Shown here: positions 14,772 to 23,203 of the stretch, piece after piece | Layout of the letters: each line of letters begins with the position of its first letter | Position numbering within the stretch: position 1 is the first letter of the stretch | DNA from: Bacillota bacterium | GTDB taxonomy: Bacteria; Bacillota; Clostridia; Christensenellales; CAG-138 | Assembly (NCBI GenBank): GCA_023451115.1 | Contig: JAEXFV010000130.1 | Span: 1 to 27,752 of the forward strand | DNA length: 27,752 bases | Reading direction: 5' to 3' | Position numbers and translations under genes: made by a program | The notes under the pieces: generated by a model | The model's database searches: none | Told to the model about the DNA's origin: nothing | The model's input: only the letters and a program-made list of their open reading frames with translations

Positions 14772-14942
14772 ATGGAAATTCGTGTTGGTGAAAACGAGTC
14801 TTTGGAAAGTGCTCTCAAACGGTTTAAGCGCAAATGCGCACGCTCTGGCGTCTTAGCGGAAGTCCGCAGACGTGAACATTATGAAAAGCCCAGCGTAAAG
14901 CGTAAGAAGAAGGCGGAAGCTGCAAGGAAGCGGAAGTATTAA
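14772..14942 (+). CDS. rpsU: 30S ribosomal protein S21
   Basis: The product is a 56-residue, strongly basic protein with the bS21 pattern: short acidic start (MEIRVGENESLESALKRFKR), KCARSGVLAEVRRREHYEKP and a Lys/Arg-rich tail ending RKRKY. It is part of the 30S platform near the anti-Shine-Dalgarno end of 16S rRNA. The ATG at 14772 follows GGGGAGGG. An in-frame ATG at 14706 would add 22 residues that are not S21-like. It has a strong promoter and is flanked by terminators, so it is transcribed alone on the opposite strand to its neighbours. Confidence 0.95.
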   Translation: MEIRVGENESLESALKRFKRKCARSGVLAEVRRREHYEKPSVKRKKKAEAARKRKY

Positions 14943-15042
14943 TCGATTTGTCGGTTACACAAGGCTAATGCCTTCCCGGCTGAACATTTCCCGCAGGGTT
15001 GCATAGCTGGCGTGGTGCACAACACAAAACATAAGAATAATA

Positions 15043-15070
15043 AAAAGGCCCGCTTGTTAGCGGGCTTTTT
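15043..15070. terminator. Bidirectional terminator between rpsU and the MATE gene
   Basis: AAAAAGGCCCGC, a TTGTTA loop and GCGGGCTTTTT form a stem with an A-tract on the left and a T-tract on the right, so it can end rpsU on the plus strand and the MATE gene on the minus strand. It lies ten bases past the MATE stop codon and about 100 bases past rpsU. Confidence 0.88.
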
Positions 15071-15079
15071 GTTGCCATT

Positions 15080-16471
15080 TTATTCCCCATCTGCAGCTAT
15101 GCATAGCATATTTTCTTGGGATGTAACGATATAGATCCACTTTCTGCTGCGCAGGCGGAAGATGCACCACACAGACTTGATTGCCCAGTCGATTTTTAAA
15201 GCGATATAAATCCAAAACGGCGGCAGATGCAGTACCAACCCCGCCAAATATCCCAAAGGAACCGATGCCAGCCATAAAAACAAAACATCCGCCAGCATTA
15301 AAAACCGGGTGTCTCCTCCGCCCCTGAGCACGCCTTTTGTCATCATGCCCTGCACGGTTTGGAACACTACCATAACCGCTACCGCCTGCATAAGCGCAAA
15401 GGCAATCTCCCGGGTTTCCTGGGTAATGGAAAAATTGTTTATCAACAGCGGGCACAGGAGCAATATAATCATGCCTGCAAGCAGCCCTACGATCACACTC
15501 ATGGCCAAAAAGGTAACGCCCTGGCGGTAGGCCTTTTCGGGTTCGCCCTGACCCAAGGTATTGCCCGTAATATTGCTGCTGGCATTGGAGATACCCTGAT
15601 TAAAAACCGTTGACAAGCGTACCGTCTGGGATACAATGGCATTTGCAGCCACAAAGGAAGCACCGATATGTCCCATCACCACCGCAACCGCGCTGTTTCC
15701 CAATGCCAGCAGCCCATCCGACACCAGTACCGGCACACTGTATTTTAAATAAGTGGGCAGCAGATCCCGGCAGGGAGCCAACAGATCCTTCCACCGGTAT
15801 CCAATCCTGGCATCCTGATACAGAAAATATCCTCCGATTATCCCTGCTTCTACCACTCTGGCAATCACCGTTCCCAGTGCAGCGCCTGCAATTTGCATCT
15901 CCGGTGCTCCCAGATTGCCAAAGATGAACACCCAATTGAAAAATATATTGACAAAAAAAGCGATAATGGAGGTGACCAGAGGCAAGCGAACCTGCCGTGC
16001 AGAACGCAGCACCATAGTCAATGTTTGGCTAATCCCCATCATGGGGAATGTAGCAGCGCTGACCCTGAAATAAAGCGCCCCCTTTTCAATAATATCTGCC
16101 TCCGGGGTAAAAATCCGCATAATTCCTTCCGGCCAAATCAGGACGCTAAGCATAAAGCAAAGGCTGATGCCCATGGAAAGCCGCAGCATAATGGAGACCA
16201 CTTTTTTTAGCGGAGCGATTTCTCCCTTGCCCCAGTACTGTGCTGTAAGCACCGCTGCACCGCAGCCCATCCCCATACAGAGAATGTGAAATATATTGAT
16301 ATACTCATTTGCAAGGGAAGAACCAGATATCTGGATTTCCCCATAGGTGCCCAGCATCAGCGTATCCATCATGTTTACGCCAACGGTAATCAGGTTTTGC
16401 AGCACCACCGGCGCGGCCATGGTAAACACCAGCCGGTAAAAGTCCCGATCTTTCACAAAGAGCTTCCCCAT
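15080..16471 (-). CDS. MATE family efflux transporter
   Basis: This 463-residue membrane protein has about 12 hydrophobic segments in two related halves, as in MATE (NorM/DinF-type) cation-coupled multidrug or metabolite exporters. The first half starts FYRLVFTMAAPVVLQNLI and contains the characteristic VNMMDTLMLG motif; the second half repeats the pattern around YLKYSVPVLVSDGLLALGNS. The substrate cannot be predicted. The ATG at 16471 has AGGAGG upstream. It lies downstream of rpsO on the same strand after a long hairpin with a weak T-tract, so it may be read partly from rpsO. No good separate promoter was seen. Confidence 0.92.
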   Translation of the reverse strand: MGKLFVKDRDFYRLVFTMAAPVVLQNLITVGVNMMDTLMLGTYGEIQISGSSLANEYINIFHILCMGMGCGAAVLTAQYWGKGEIAPLKKVVSIMLRLSMGISLCFMLSVLIWPEGIMRIFTPEADIIEKGALYFRVSAATFPMMGISQTLTMVLRSARQVRLPLVTSIIAFFVNIFFNWVFIFGNLGAPEMQIAGAALGTVIARVVEAGIIGGYFLYQDARIGYRWKDLLAPCRDLLPTYLKYSVPVLVSDGLLALGNSAVAVVMGHIGASFVAANAIVSQTVRLSTVFNQGISNASSNITGNTLGQGEPEKAYRQGVTFLAMSVIVGLLAGMIILLLCPLLINNFSITQETREIAFALMQAVAVMVVFQTVQGMMTKGVLRGGGDTRFLMLADVLFLWLASVPLGYLAGLVLHLPPFWIYIALKIDWAIKSVWCIFRLRSRKWIYIVTSQENMLCIAADGE

Positions 16472-16502
16472 GCACTTTGTTCCTCCTGCTTTTGAATATA
16501 AC

Positions 16503-16536
16503 AGGAGAGCCTGTCACAAATGTGATACGCTCTCCT
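16503..16536 (-). terminator. Terminator-like hairpin after rpsO
   Basis: AGGAGAGC (16503-16510) pairs with GCTCTCCT (16529-16536), and inside it TCACA and TGTGA pair around AAA. The stem is long but on the minus strand is followed by GTTATATT instead of a run of Ts, so termination may be incomplete. Confidence 0.6.
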
Positions 16537-16573
16537 CTTGTCTCTATTTACTTTACTTTCGTTGGTATGCAGC

Positions 16574-16837
16574 TTATTTACGCAAACCAAGCTGTGCAAC
16601 GATGGCACGATAACGCTCAATATCCTTTTCTTTCAGATAGTTGAGCAGGCCACGGCGCTGACCTACCATTTTAAGCAAACCACGGCGGGAGTGATGGTCC
16701 TTCTTATGCAGCTTCAGGTGCTCGTTGAGGTGATTGATGCGCTCGGTAAGCAACGCAATCTGCACTTCAGGGGAACCGGTATCGCCCTCGTGGCGCTTAT
16801 ACTGTTCAATGATCTCCAGTTTACGATCTTTTTCCAT
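16574..16837 (-). CDS. rpsO: 30S ribosomal protein S15
   Basis: This 87-residue uS15 has the conserved signature HEGDTGSPEVQIALLTERI followed by HLKLHKKDHHSRRGLLKMVGQRR-type sequence, which contacts the three-way junction of 16S rRNA. The ATG at 16837 has GGAGGT about nine bases upstream. An in-frame ATG at 16861 adds eight residues that include the ribosome binding site and is not the start. The usual place after ribF is kept. A promoter of its own lies about 120 bases upstream, leaving a leader long enough for the S15 autoregulation known in other bacteria, although no binding site was recognised. Confidence 0.96.
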   Translation of the reverse strand: MEKDRKLEIIEQYKRHEGDTGSPEVQIALLTERINHLNEHLKLHKKDHHSRRGLLKMVGQRRGLLNYLKEKDIERYRAIVAQLGLRK

Positions 16838-16958
16838 AATAAATAACCTCCATTTTTTCATATCCCCACAGGCAAAGTAAGGCGTTGGAGAAGCGCAAAA
16901 CCTTGCTTATGGTTCATTGCTTGGCATATCAACCGCCATGTGCGCAAAGCACAAAAAT

Positions 16959-16987
16959 AGTTTAGCATACCCATTTGCTCTTGTAAA
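16959..16987 (-). promoter_or_regulatory. Promoter of rpsO
   Basis: The minus strand has TTTACA (16987-16982), a 17-base spacer and TAAACT (16964-16959) preceded by TGC, an extended -10. It lies between ribF and rpsO. Confidence 0.65.
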
Positions 16988-17034
16988 CACCCAATAGCGC
17001 AAACTCCTGTTACAGTTTTTTCCAACGCGCCTTG

Positions 17035-17976
17035 TCAGGCGCGGTACGGCGCCGCTTTGCGCTCCTGTTGGTTCTGCTCAAAAATGCCTTTTGCAAAGGC
17101 TACATCCCGGCCAATTTGGGCGGCCAACGCGGCTTTCGAAGGGAAGGTGTGCTCTTCCCGAATATAGCGGTGGAATTCTACCTGTAGCACAGCGCCATAC
17201 AAATCACCGGTAAAATCCAGCAAATGGGTTTCAATGGTCATCTTTTTGCCATGTACGGTAGGGTTATTTCCAATATTAGTAACGGCAGGAAAGCGGCCCA
17301 TGGGGGTTTGTGCTATGGTGGCATACACCCCGGATTTGGGAAGCATGCGGTTTGCCTGGGGCTCCAGGTTTGCTGTAGGAAAGCCGATTTGGGTGCCAAT
17401 CTGCCGGTTTGCATTCACCTGCCCAGCCAAAATATAGGGTCTGCCTAACATATCCGCCGCACAATCCACTGCCCCTTGCGCCAGTGCCTGGCGGATGCGC
17501 GAGCTGGATACCGGCGCGCCATGGTAAAGCACTGGTTTTACTACATGTACGGTGTATCCCATCTTGCTTCCCAACGTTTCCAAAGTATCTACAGTGCCCT
17601 TGCCGCCTTTTCCAAAGGTGTAATTAAACCCTGCCACTACAGCCACGGCCCCATAATGCTCTACTAAGATGGAGGCAAATTTCTCCGGCGCAAGATCCGC
17701 CAGCTTTTGGTCAAATTCCGGCATTTCCACCCGATCAATCCCCAGTCCACGCATTATCTGCCGCCGCTCCTGGCTGGTGGATAACAACCGGGGCGCTACG
17801 CCAAATACCGACAAGGGATGGTTTTCAAACGTGTAAGCAATGCTGCACACGTGATTTGCCTGCGCCAGAGCCACCGCTTGACGCAGCAAAGCGCAGTGCC
17901 CAATATGCATGCCATCGAACATGCCCAAGGCAATTACGCTTTTCATCCCTTTTTCTGCTGTGCTCTTTTCCATCAT
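17035..17976 (-). CDS. ribF: Bifunctional riboflavin kinase/FAD synthetase
   Basis: This 313-residue cytoplasmic enzyme turns riboflavin into FMN and then FAD. The N-terminal FAD synthetase domain has the nucleotidyl-transferase motif GMFDGMHIGH (18-27) and FNYTFGKGGKG. A serine-containing SSSRIRQAL motif follows. The C-terminal riboflavin kinase domain has GTQIGFPTANL, SGVYATI and GNNPTVHG, then ETHLLDF. The first ATG overlaps the truB stop codon by four bases (ATGA), so translation is coupled. ATG codons at residues 2 and 11 are possible alternative starts. A perfect six-base stem surrounds the stop codon but has no T-tract. Confidence 0.95.
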   Translation of the reverse strand: MMEKSTAEKGMKSVIALGMFDGMHIGHCALLRQAVALAQANHVCSIAYTFENHPLSVFGVAPRLLSTSQERRQIMRGLGIDRVEMPEFDQKLADLAPEKFASILVEHYGAVAVVAGFNYTFGKGGKGTVDTLETLGSKMGYTVHVVKPVLYHGAPVSSSRIRQALAQGAVDCAADMLGRPYILAGQVNANRQIGTQIGFPTANLEPQANRMLPKSGVYATIAQTPMGRFPAVTNIGNNPTVHGKKMTIETHLLDFTGDLYGAVLQVEFHRYIREEHTFPSKAALAAQIGRDVAFAKGIFEQNQQERKAAPYRA

Positions 17977-18887
17977 TTCGCCAACCCAACCAAATGCAGT
18001 TTTAACCGCAGCTTTCCTCCCTCTAACATGCCCACGCCAAGAAAATGGCCCCCAGCATAGACCCGCAACGGTCCCTCGGGCAAATTGATTTGCCCCAATT
18101 GCTCCTGGGAAATGGGTACGCCGTTGAGCAGCCGGGCGTGCAGCGCTTCTTGTTCATCAGGCAGCTCCATAGCAGGCAAAAAGCCCAGGGCCTCATCTAT
18201 CGGCATCACGGCTTCCATCAGCCTTCCCTGCTGCTGTAAAGCCTCCAATTCATGGATGGAATAAGCTTGCTCCACCCGAAAAGGGCCTGCCGCGCTGCGC
18301 AACAAAAAGGACATATAAGCGCATTGCCCCAGCCGCTCGCCAATGTCCTGGCATAAAGTCCGTACATAGGTGCCTCGAGAGCAGCGTACTCTCAGCAAAA
18401 ATCGGTTAGGTGCAGGCATGTCCAGGATCTCCAGCCGGTCAATCCGGATATTACGAAGCTCCCTGGGAATCTCTTTCCCTTCCCGGGCCAACTGATGCAG
18501 TGCTTTCCCCTCTTTTTTGAGGGCCGAATACATGGGGGGAAGCTGCTGCTGCTCTCCCAGGAATGCGGGCAATATCCCCTCCAGCTGCGCCTGCGACACC
18601 ATACCATGGCTTACAGCAACCACACGGCCGTACGAATCCTGCGTGTCCGTACACATACCAAAGGATAGCTCCGCAATATATTCCTTTTCTTTATCTACCA
18701 GCAAATCAAACAGCCGGGTGGCCCTGCCCAGGCAAACCGGCAGCACACCTGCCGCGCCAGGATCCAGCGTGCCGGTATGCCCTACCCGCTTACAATGAAA
18801 CAGCCGCCGCACATCCACTACCGCATTGCTGGAAGTCATTCCCGGCGGTTTTAACACATTCACCACGCCTTCCGGCGAAACCTGCAT
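17973..18887 (-). CDS. truB: tRNA pseudouridine-55 synthase
   Basis: The product is 304 residues long and makes pseudouridine at position 55 in the T-loop of tRNAs. The N-terminal part shows NVLKPPGMTSSNAV and the catalytic motif GHTGTLDPGAAGVLP with Asp42. SRGTYVRTLCQDIGERLG is the second family landmark. The C-terminal 60 residues resemble the short PUA-like tail of Firmicute TruB. The ATG at 18887 follows AGGGGA and lies two bases after the stop codon of nrnA. It sits in its usual place between nrnA and ribF. Confidence 0.96.
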   Translation of the reverse strand: MQVSPEGVVNVLKPPGMTSSNAVVDVRRLFHCKRVGHTGTLDPGAAGVLPVCLGRATRLFDLLVDKEKEYIAELSFGMCTDTQDSYGRVVAVSHGMVSQAQLEGILPAFLGEQQQLPPMYSALKKEGKALHQLAREGKEIPRELRNIRIDRLEILDMPAPNRFLLRVRCSRGTYVRTLCQDIGERLGQCAYMSFLLRSAAGPFRVEQAYSIHELEALQQQGRLMEAVMPIDEALGFLPAMELPDEQEALHARLLNGVPISQEQLGQINLPEGPLRVYAGGHFLGVGMLEGGKLRLKLHLVGLAK

Positions 18888-18889
18888 GT

Positions 18890-19873
18890 TTATTCCCCTC
18901 TCAATGCAGCCTGGGAAGCCTCTAAAAGCAAAGATTTTGCTTGTTTCAGGGTGTTTCCTTCCAAGGTACAGCCAGCAGCATGAATATGGCCGCCTCCCCC
19001 AAAACGGCAGGCAATTTGCGAAACGTCCGCATATTCCTTGGAACGCAGGCTGATTTTTATGCTATTTCCCATGGAACTCTCCCGCAACAGCATGGCAATC
19101 TCTACGCCTTCCACGTCGCGGATGTTGTCGATAATCCCTTCTACATCCTCGCTGGTTGCGCCGCAATCCTGCATATCCTGCCGGGAAACGCAGCTGATCC
19201 CCAAAGCGCCCTGGGCGTACAGCTCCATTGTGCACAGTGCCCGCCCCAATAATCGGGTCTTCGATAAAGGCACGGTGCGAAAAATCCGCCGATTAATATC
19301 TGCGATATCAATCCCGGTTTCCAATAGAGCGGCAGCTACCCGCAGCGTGCGGGCAGTTGTGGAGCTATAAGCAAAATTGCCCGTGTCGGTTACCAGCGCC
19401 GTATACAGGCAAGTCGCAATTTTCTCGTCTAGCGGTACCTGCAAGGCATTGCACAATGCAAAGATCAACTCGCTGGTTGCGGCGGCTTGGGGATCAACCA
19501 AATTATAAGCGGCATATCCTATATTGGTCCCATGGTGATCAATATTTGCCGTGTCCCCCGCAACTTTTATCAGGGCCTGTGCTTCTCCCATGCGCTGTTG
19601 GTCGGCACAGTCCACTGCAATGATATGATGATAATCCTGCCTTGCCTGCTGTGTCAAAGCGATCGATTTGGCTCCTGGCAAAAAGGCATAGATATATGGC
19701 ACCGGCTGATCGCACACAACCTGCGCCTGCTTTCCCATTGCCTGCAACGCGCAGCACAATGCCAGGTTAGAGCCCAGGGTATCTCCGTCCGGTGAAATAT
19801 GCGCTACTAGCGTAAAGCCGTCTTTTTGACAAATCCAGTCTGCCAACGCCTGGAGGTTTCTTTCATCATACAT
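18890..19873 (-). CDS. nrnA: DHH-family bifunctional oligoribonuclease/PAP phosphatase
   Basis: This protein of about 327 residues has the DHH/DHHA1 architecture of NrnA, which degrades short RNAs and in some species dephosphorylates 3'-phosphoadenosine 5'-phosphate. Metal-binding motifs are visible: AHISPDGDTLGSN (His25, Asp29, Asp31), AVDCADQQR (Asp88), NIDHHGTN (Asp112-His-His) and TDTGNF. The C-terminal GGGGHIHAAG is the DHHA1 substrate-binding loop. I use the ATG at 19873, six bases after AAGGGGA and overlapping the rbfA stop region by eight bases. The in-frame ATG at 19891 is only one base from the nearest ribosome binding site. Confidence 0.94.
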   Translation of the reverse strand: MYDERNLQALADWICQKDGFTLVAHISPDGDTLGSNLALCCALQAMGKQAQVVCDQPVPYIYAFLPGAKSIALTQQARQDYHHIIAVDCADQQRMGEAQALIKVAGDTANIDHHGTNIGYAAYNLVDPQAAATSELIFALCNALQVPLDEKIATCLYTALVTDTGNFAYSSTTARTLRVAAALLETGIDIADINRRIFRTVPLSKTRLLGRALCTMELYAQGALGISCVSRQDMQDCGATSEDVEGIIDNIRDVEGVEIAMLLRESSMGNSIKISLRSKEYADVSQIACRFGGGGHIHAAGCTLEGNTLKQAKSLLLEASQAALRGE

Positions 19874-20246
19874 CCTGTTCCCCTTCGCCATCCTCCCGGT
19901 GGGATATTTGCAGGTTATTTAAAACCTTAGAAATATGCACGCTATATTCAATAGACGTATCCAGCAGGAATTTTAACATGGGCAGCCGGCGGATTTGCAT
20001 CCTGTGGCCCAATTCCCTGGCAATGAATCCGCTGGCATGGTTGAGGGCGTCCACCGAGGCCTTACGCACTTCCTCATCCCCATCATAAACGCTGACACGC
20101 ACTTTTGCATGCTTCAGGTCGTTGGTGATCTCCACCTGGGTAATGGTGGTCATAGCGGAAAGGCGGGGATCTTTCAATTCCCGTATAATTTCACTGATGG
20201 TTTTCTTTACCTCTTCATTGAGGCGATCCGTACGTATTGCTGACAT
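19866..20246 (-). CDS. rbfA: Ribosome-binding factor A
   Basis: This protein of about 126 residues is a KH-like 30S maturation factor that helps 16S rRNA 5'-end processing. Typical sequence includes RTDRLNEEVKKTISEIIRE, LKDPRLSAM, VEITNDLKHAKVRVSVYGD-like sequence and RMQIRRLPMLKFLLDTSIEY. The chosen ATG at 20246 is five bases after AAGGGAGC and gives the usual family N-terminus. The in-frame ATG at 20288 would add 14 Arg/Asn-rich residues and has no ribosome binding site. It is separated from infB by about 186 bases with a marked hairpin. Confidence 0.94.
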   Translation of the reverse strand: MSAIRTDRLNEEVKKTISEIIRELKDPRLSAMTTITQVEITNDLKHAKVRVSVYDGDEEVRKASVDALNHASGFIARELGHRMQIRRLPMLKFLLDTSIEYSVHISKVLNNLQISHREDGEGEQDV

Positions 20247-20291
20247 AATTGCTCCCTTGCGTCGGCCCTGGGGCCTATTGTTGTTCATAAA

Positions 20292-20342
20292 GGAAAGGCC
20301 GCCTCAGCACCCTGCAGGCGCAAACGGCGGCCGTGCCTTTCC
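20292..20342 (-). other. Large stem-loop in the infB-rbfA spacer
   Basis: On the minus strand GGAAAGGC...GGCCGCC pairs with GGCGGCCTTTCC across a loop of about 22 bases; alternative pairings of the two GGCC arms are possible. It is followed by TTTATG. It may be a weak terminator or an mRNA-processing/stability element in an otherwise tightly packed operon. The upstream part of the spacer also holds two GGGCCTG direct repeats. Confidence 0.45.
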
Positions 20343-20432
20343 AAGGGCTGTTTCCAGGCCCCCGTACAGGCCCCATGGTTTGCCGCTCTTGGCAGCCTTC
20401 TTTCTTCCCCTTATCCAGCAGCAGAAAAAGGC

Positions 20433-23156
20433 TTAACGCTTCACTTCTTCCATGGTAAATGCCTCAATCACATCATCCGCCATCAGGTCGTTGAAGTTTT
20501 CAATGCCGATACCACATTCAAACCCATGGGCGACTTCCTTTGCATCGTCTTTAAACCGCTTGAGAGAAGAAATCTTTCCCTCATGCACTACTATGCCATC
20601 CCGCACTACACGCACCTGGGCATTACGGGCAACTTTGCCCTCCTGCACATACGCACCTGCAATGGTACCCACGCCAGAGACTTTGAATGTTTCCCGCACC
20701 AGGATGCGTCCCATTTCCACTTCACGGAACACGGGTTTAAACATACCCTTCATGGCGTTTTGCACGTCTTCGATGGCGCTATAAATTACCCGGTACAGCC
20801 GGATATCCACCTTTTCCCGTTCAGCCTGGGTTCTGGCCGCAGCATCTGGGCGCACATTAAAGCCGATGACAATGGCGTTGGAAGCGGAAGCGAACATAAT
20901 ATCCGTTCCCGTAATGGCTCCTACGCCGCCGTGGATGCACCGCACCCGAACCTCGTCATTGGAAAGCTTCTCCAATGCCTGTTTTACAGCCTCTACGGAA
21001 CCTTGTACATCCGCTTTGACGATGATGTTCAAATCTTTGATTTCGCCTTCGGCAATCTGGCTGAACAAATCGTCCAGCGAAACCTTGGAAAGGTTCTTCA
21101 GCTGCTCGGCTTTTTGCTTATCCCGCCGTTCTTCTGCAACCTGGCGGGAGAGTTTGTCGATCTCCGCCACGTTGAGAATATCGCCGGCAGCAGGCACTTC
21201 CGAGAACCCCAGCACTTCCACTGGCTGGCTGGGGCCAGCAGCAGTTACCCTGCGCCCTTTGTCATCCATCATGGCGCGCACGCGGCCATAAGCGGTACCC
21301 GCTACGATAGTATCTCCCACATGCAGCGTGCCATTTTGCACCAGCACGGTGGCGATGGGGCCGCGCCCCTTATCCAGCTGTGCCTCTACGATGGTGCCCT
21401 TTGCCAGGCGGTTGGGGTTTGCTTTCAGCTCCAAAACATCCGCCTGCAACAGCACCATTTCCAATAGTGTGTCCAAATTAGTCCTGGCTTTTGCAGAAAC
21501 CGGCACACAAATGGTTTCCCCACCCCATTCTTCAGGCACCAGGGAATATTCTGTCAGCTGCTGCATGACCCGATCGGGATTGGCTTCCGGCCGGTCCATC
21601 TTGTTGATAGCTACAATAATGGGCACTTCTGCAGCCTTGGCATGGTTGATGGCCTCCACGGTCTGAGGCATAATGCCGTCGTCCGCCGCTACTACCAGTA
21701 TGACGATATCCGTCACCTGGGCGCCGCGGGCGCGCATAGAGGTAAACGCCTCATGGCCCGGCGTATCAATAAACGTGATGGTACGGCCGTTACATTGCAC
21801 CGTGTAAGCGCCAATGTGCTGCGTAATGCCGCCGGCTTCCCCTTCTGTAACGCTGCTGTCCCGAATGGCATCCAGCAGCGAGGTCTTACCATGGTCAACG
21901 TGTCCCATGATGGTAACCACAGGAGGACGCTCCACCAGCGTCTCCGGCGCATCAGCCTCCTCAGAACTATCCTGCAACACGTCTTCCGCTGTTTTTGCAA
22001 TCTGTTGTTCTAACTCTATACCGTAATCCGAAGCAATCAGCTCGCAGGTATCAAAATCCAAATCCTGGTTAATGGTGGCAATGGTGCCCAGCATAAAGAG
22101 CTTTTTAATGATCTCTGCCGCTGGCTTTCCGATTTTTTCGGATAAATCTTTTACTGTAATCGTTTCCGTGGTGATAACCGCCTTTTCAATTTTTACAGGT
22201 TCCGGCCGAGCCTGCTGCACTTGCTTGCGCGGCTTCTTACGGCCGCCCATGGGGGCGTCCTCATCCCATCCTCTGGCCTGAGGTGCAGCCTCCTTTTGCA
22301 ACGCTTTCTTGTTGCGGGCCTTTTTATCCCCATCATAATTGCGGCTGTAGTTGCTCTTGTTGGGATCGTAATTGCTGACTTTTTCCTTGCCTACCGCAGG
22401 CGCTATGGGTGCGCTGGCGGGCCGCCGCTGTTGGAAACCACCCTGGCCTTGGGGACGCTGCTGGTAGCCGCCGCTCTGGCCCTGGGTACGTTGCTGGTAG
22501 CCGCCCTGGCCCTGGGGCTGTGCCGTCTTACCAGGTGTTTCCTGCTTCTGTTCAGGCTGCTGTTCTGCTGCAGGCTGAACAGGCTGGGCAGTAGGAGCCG
22601 CTTTGGGTTTGGTTTGCGCTGGTTCCTGCTGCTTTTGTTGTGCCAAAGGTTTTTCTTCTTCCTTCTCAGCTTTTGCAGCAGGCGCTTGCGGAACATCCTG
22701 ATGCGCTACAGGAGCGGGGGTCTCCTCAACGCTAGGCTTTGCGGCTTCGGGCCGCTGTTCTGGCTCTGGTTTTTGTGCCGTTTGCTGCTGGGGCTGCGGC
22801 TTTTCCACCACAGGCGCTGCCTGTTTTTGCACATTTTGTGGCGCAGGCGTCTCATCCGTTTTTTCTACGGCAGTTTTAGGCGCTTCCTGCACTGCATGCT
22901 CTATCTCATCTTCACCGCCAATATGCACGGCAAGTTGTTGATCAGAAGAAAGCATTTCCAGCAGCCTCTCCTGCCGTTCCCGTTCCTCCCGGGCCTTCCG
23001 CGCCGCTTCTTCCTTTGCCAGCAGCTCTTTTTCCCGTACATGGACGCTTTGCAGCTTCTCGCCCACCCCGCTTTGATGGCCCTTTACGCGATCAAAGAGA
23101 GATTTCGCTTTTTGCTCCATCTCTTTGGCTGTATCCATGATGTTTACTTTTGCCAT
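20433..23156 (-). CDS. infB: Translation initiation factor IF-2
   Basis: This GTPase of about 907 residues brings initiator tRNA to the 30S subunit. After a long, Gln/Pro/Ala/Glu-rich N-terminal region (about 100-250) come Gly/Gln repeats, an IF2_N domain (about 333-390), the G domain with GHVDHGKT (418-425), DTPGH (464-468) and NKMD (518-521), then the domains II-IV. The N-terminal region is long for a Firmicute. I start at the ATG at 23156, eight bases after GGGGGTG. Another in-frame ATG at 23207 overlaps the stop of the preceding gene (ATGA) and would add 17 residues; coupling there cannot be excluded. It lies in the canonical position after ylxQ. Confidence 0.96.
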   Translation of the reverse strand: MAKVNIMDTAKEMEQKAKSLFDRVKGHQSGVGEKLQSVHVREKELLAKEEAARKAREERERQERLLEMLSSDQQLAVHIGGEDEIEHAVQEAPKTAVEKTDETPAPQNVQKQAAPVVEKPQPQQQTAQKPEPEQRPEAAKPSVEETPAPVAHQDVPQAPAAKAEKEEEKPLAQQKQQEPAQTKPKAAPTAQPVQPAAEQQPEQKQETPGKTAQPQGQGGYQQRTQGQSGGYQQRPQGQGGFQQRRPASAPIAPAVGKEKVSNYDPNKSNYSRNYDGDKKARNKKALQKEAAPQARGWDEDAPMGGRKKPRKQVQQARPEPVKIEKAVITTETITVKDLSEKIGKPAAEIIKKLFMLGTIATINQDLDFDTCELIASDYGIELEQQIAKTAEDVLQDSSEEADAPETLVERPPVVTIMGHVDHGKTSLLDAIRDSSVTEGEAGGITQHIGAYTVQCNGRTITFIDTPGHEAFTSMRARGAQVTDIVILVVAADDGIMPQTVEAINHAKAAEVPIIVAINKMDRPEANPDRVMQQLTEYSLVPEEWGGETICVPVSAKARTNLDTLLEMVLLQADVLELKANPNRLAKGTIVEAQLDKGRGPIATVLVQNGTLHVGDTIVAGTAYGRVRAMMDDKGRRVTAAGPSQPVEVLGFSEVPAAGDILNVAEIDKLSRQVAEERRDKQKAEQLKNLSKVSLDDLFSQIAEGEIKDLNIIVKADVQGSVEAVKQALEKLSNDEVRVRCIHGGVGAITGTDIMFASASNAIVIGFNVRPDAAARTQAEREKVDIRLYRVIYSAIEDVQNAMKGMFKPVFREVEMGRILVRETFKVSGVGTIAGAYVQEGKVARNAQVRVVRDGIVVHEGKISSLKRFKDDAKEVAHGFECGIGIENFNDLMADDVIEAFTMEEVKR
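22419..22517 (-). repeat. QGQGGYQQR-type tandem repeats in IF-2
   Basis: About 33 codons encode three degenerate copies of an 11-residue unit, PQGQGGYQQR-like, in the disordered N-terminal region of IF-2. The Gly/Gln/Arg composition resembles RNA-binding low-complexity regions. Confidence 0.7.
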
Positions 23157-23203
23157 ATATTGCACCCCCGTGTTTCCTTGCTTCTTCATTCGGTCTATTT
23201 TTG

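Noticed and set aside
16513..16525. TCACAAATGTGA as a regulatory operator before the MATE gene
   Set aside because: It is the inner part of the long hairpin after rpsO and has the inverted order of half-sites, so a terminator explains it better.
17026..17043. Terminator at the end of ribF
   Set aside because: A perfect CGCGCC/GGCGCG stem surrounds the stop codon, but the following bases on the minus strand are A-rich, not T-rich.
20526..21467. 313-codon plus-strand open frame
   Set aside because: It is a shadow of the conserved C-terminal half of infB, with no initiation signal.
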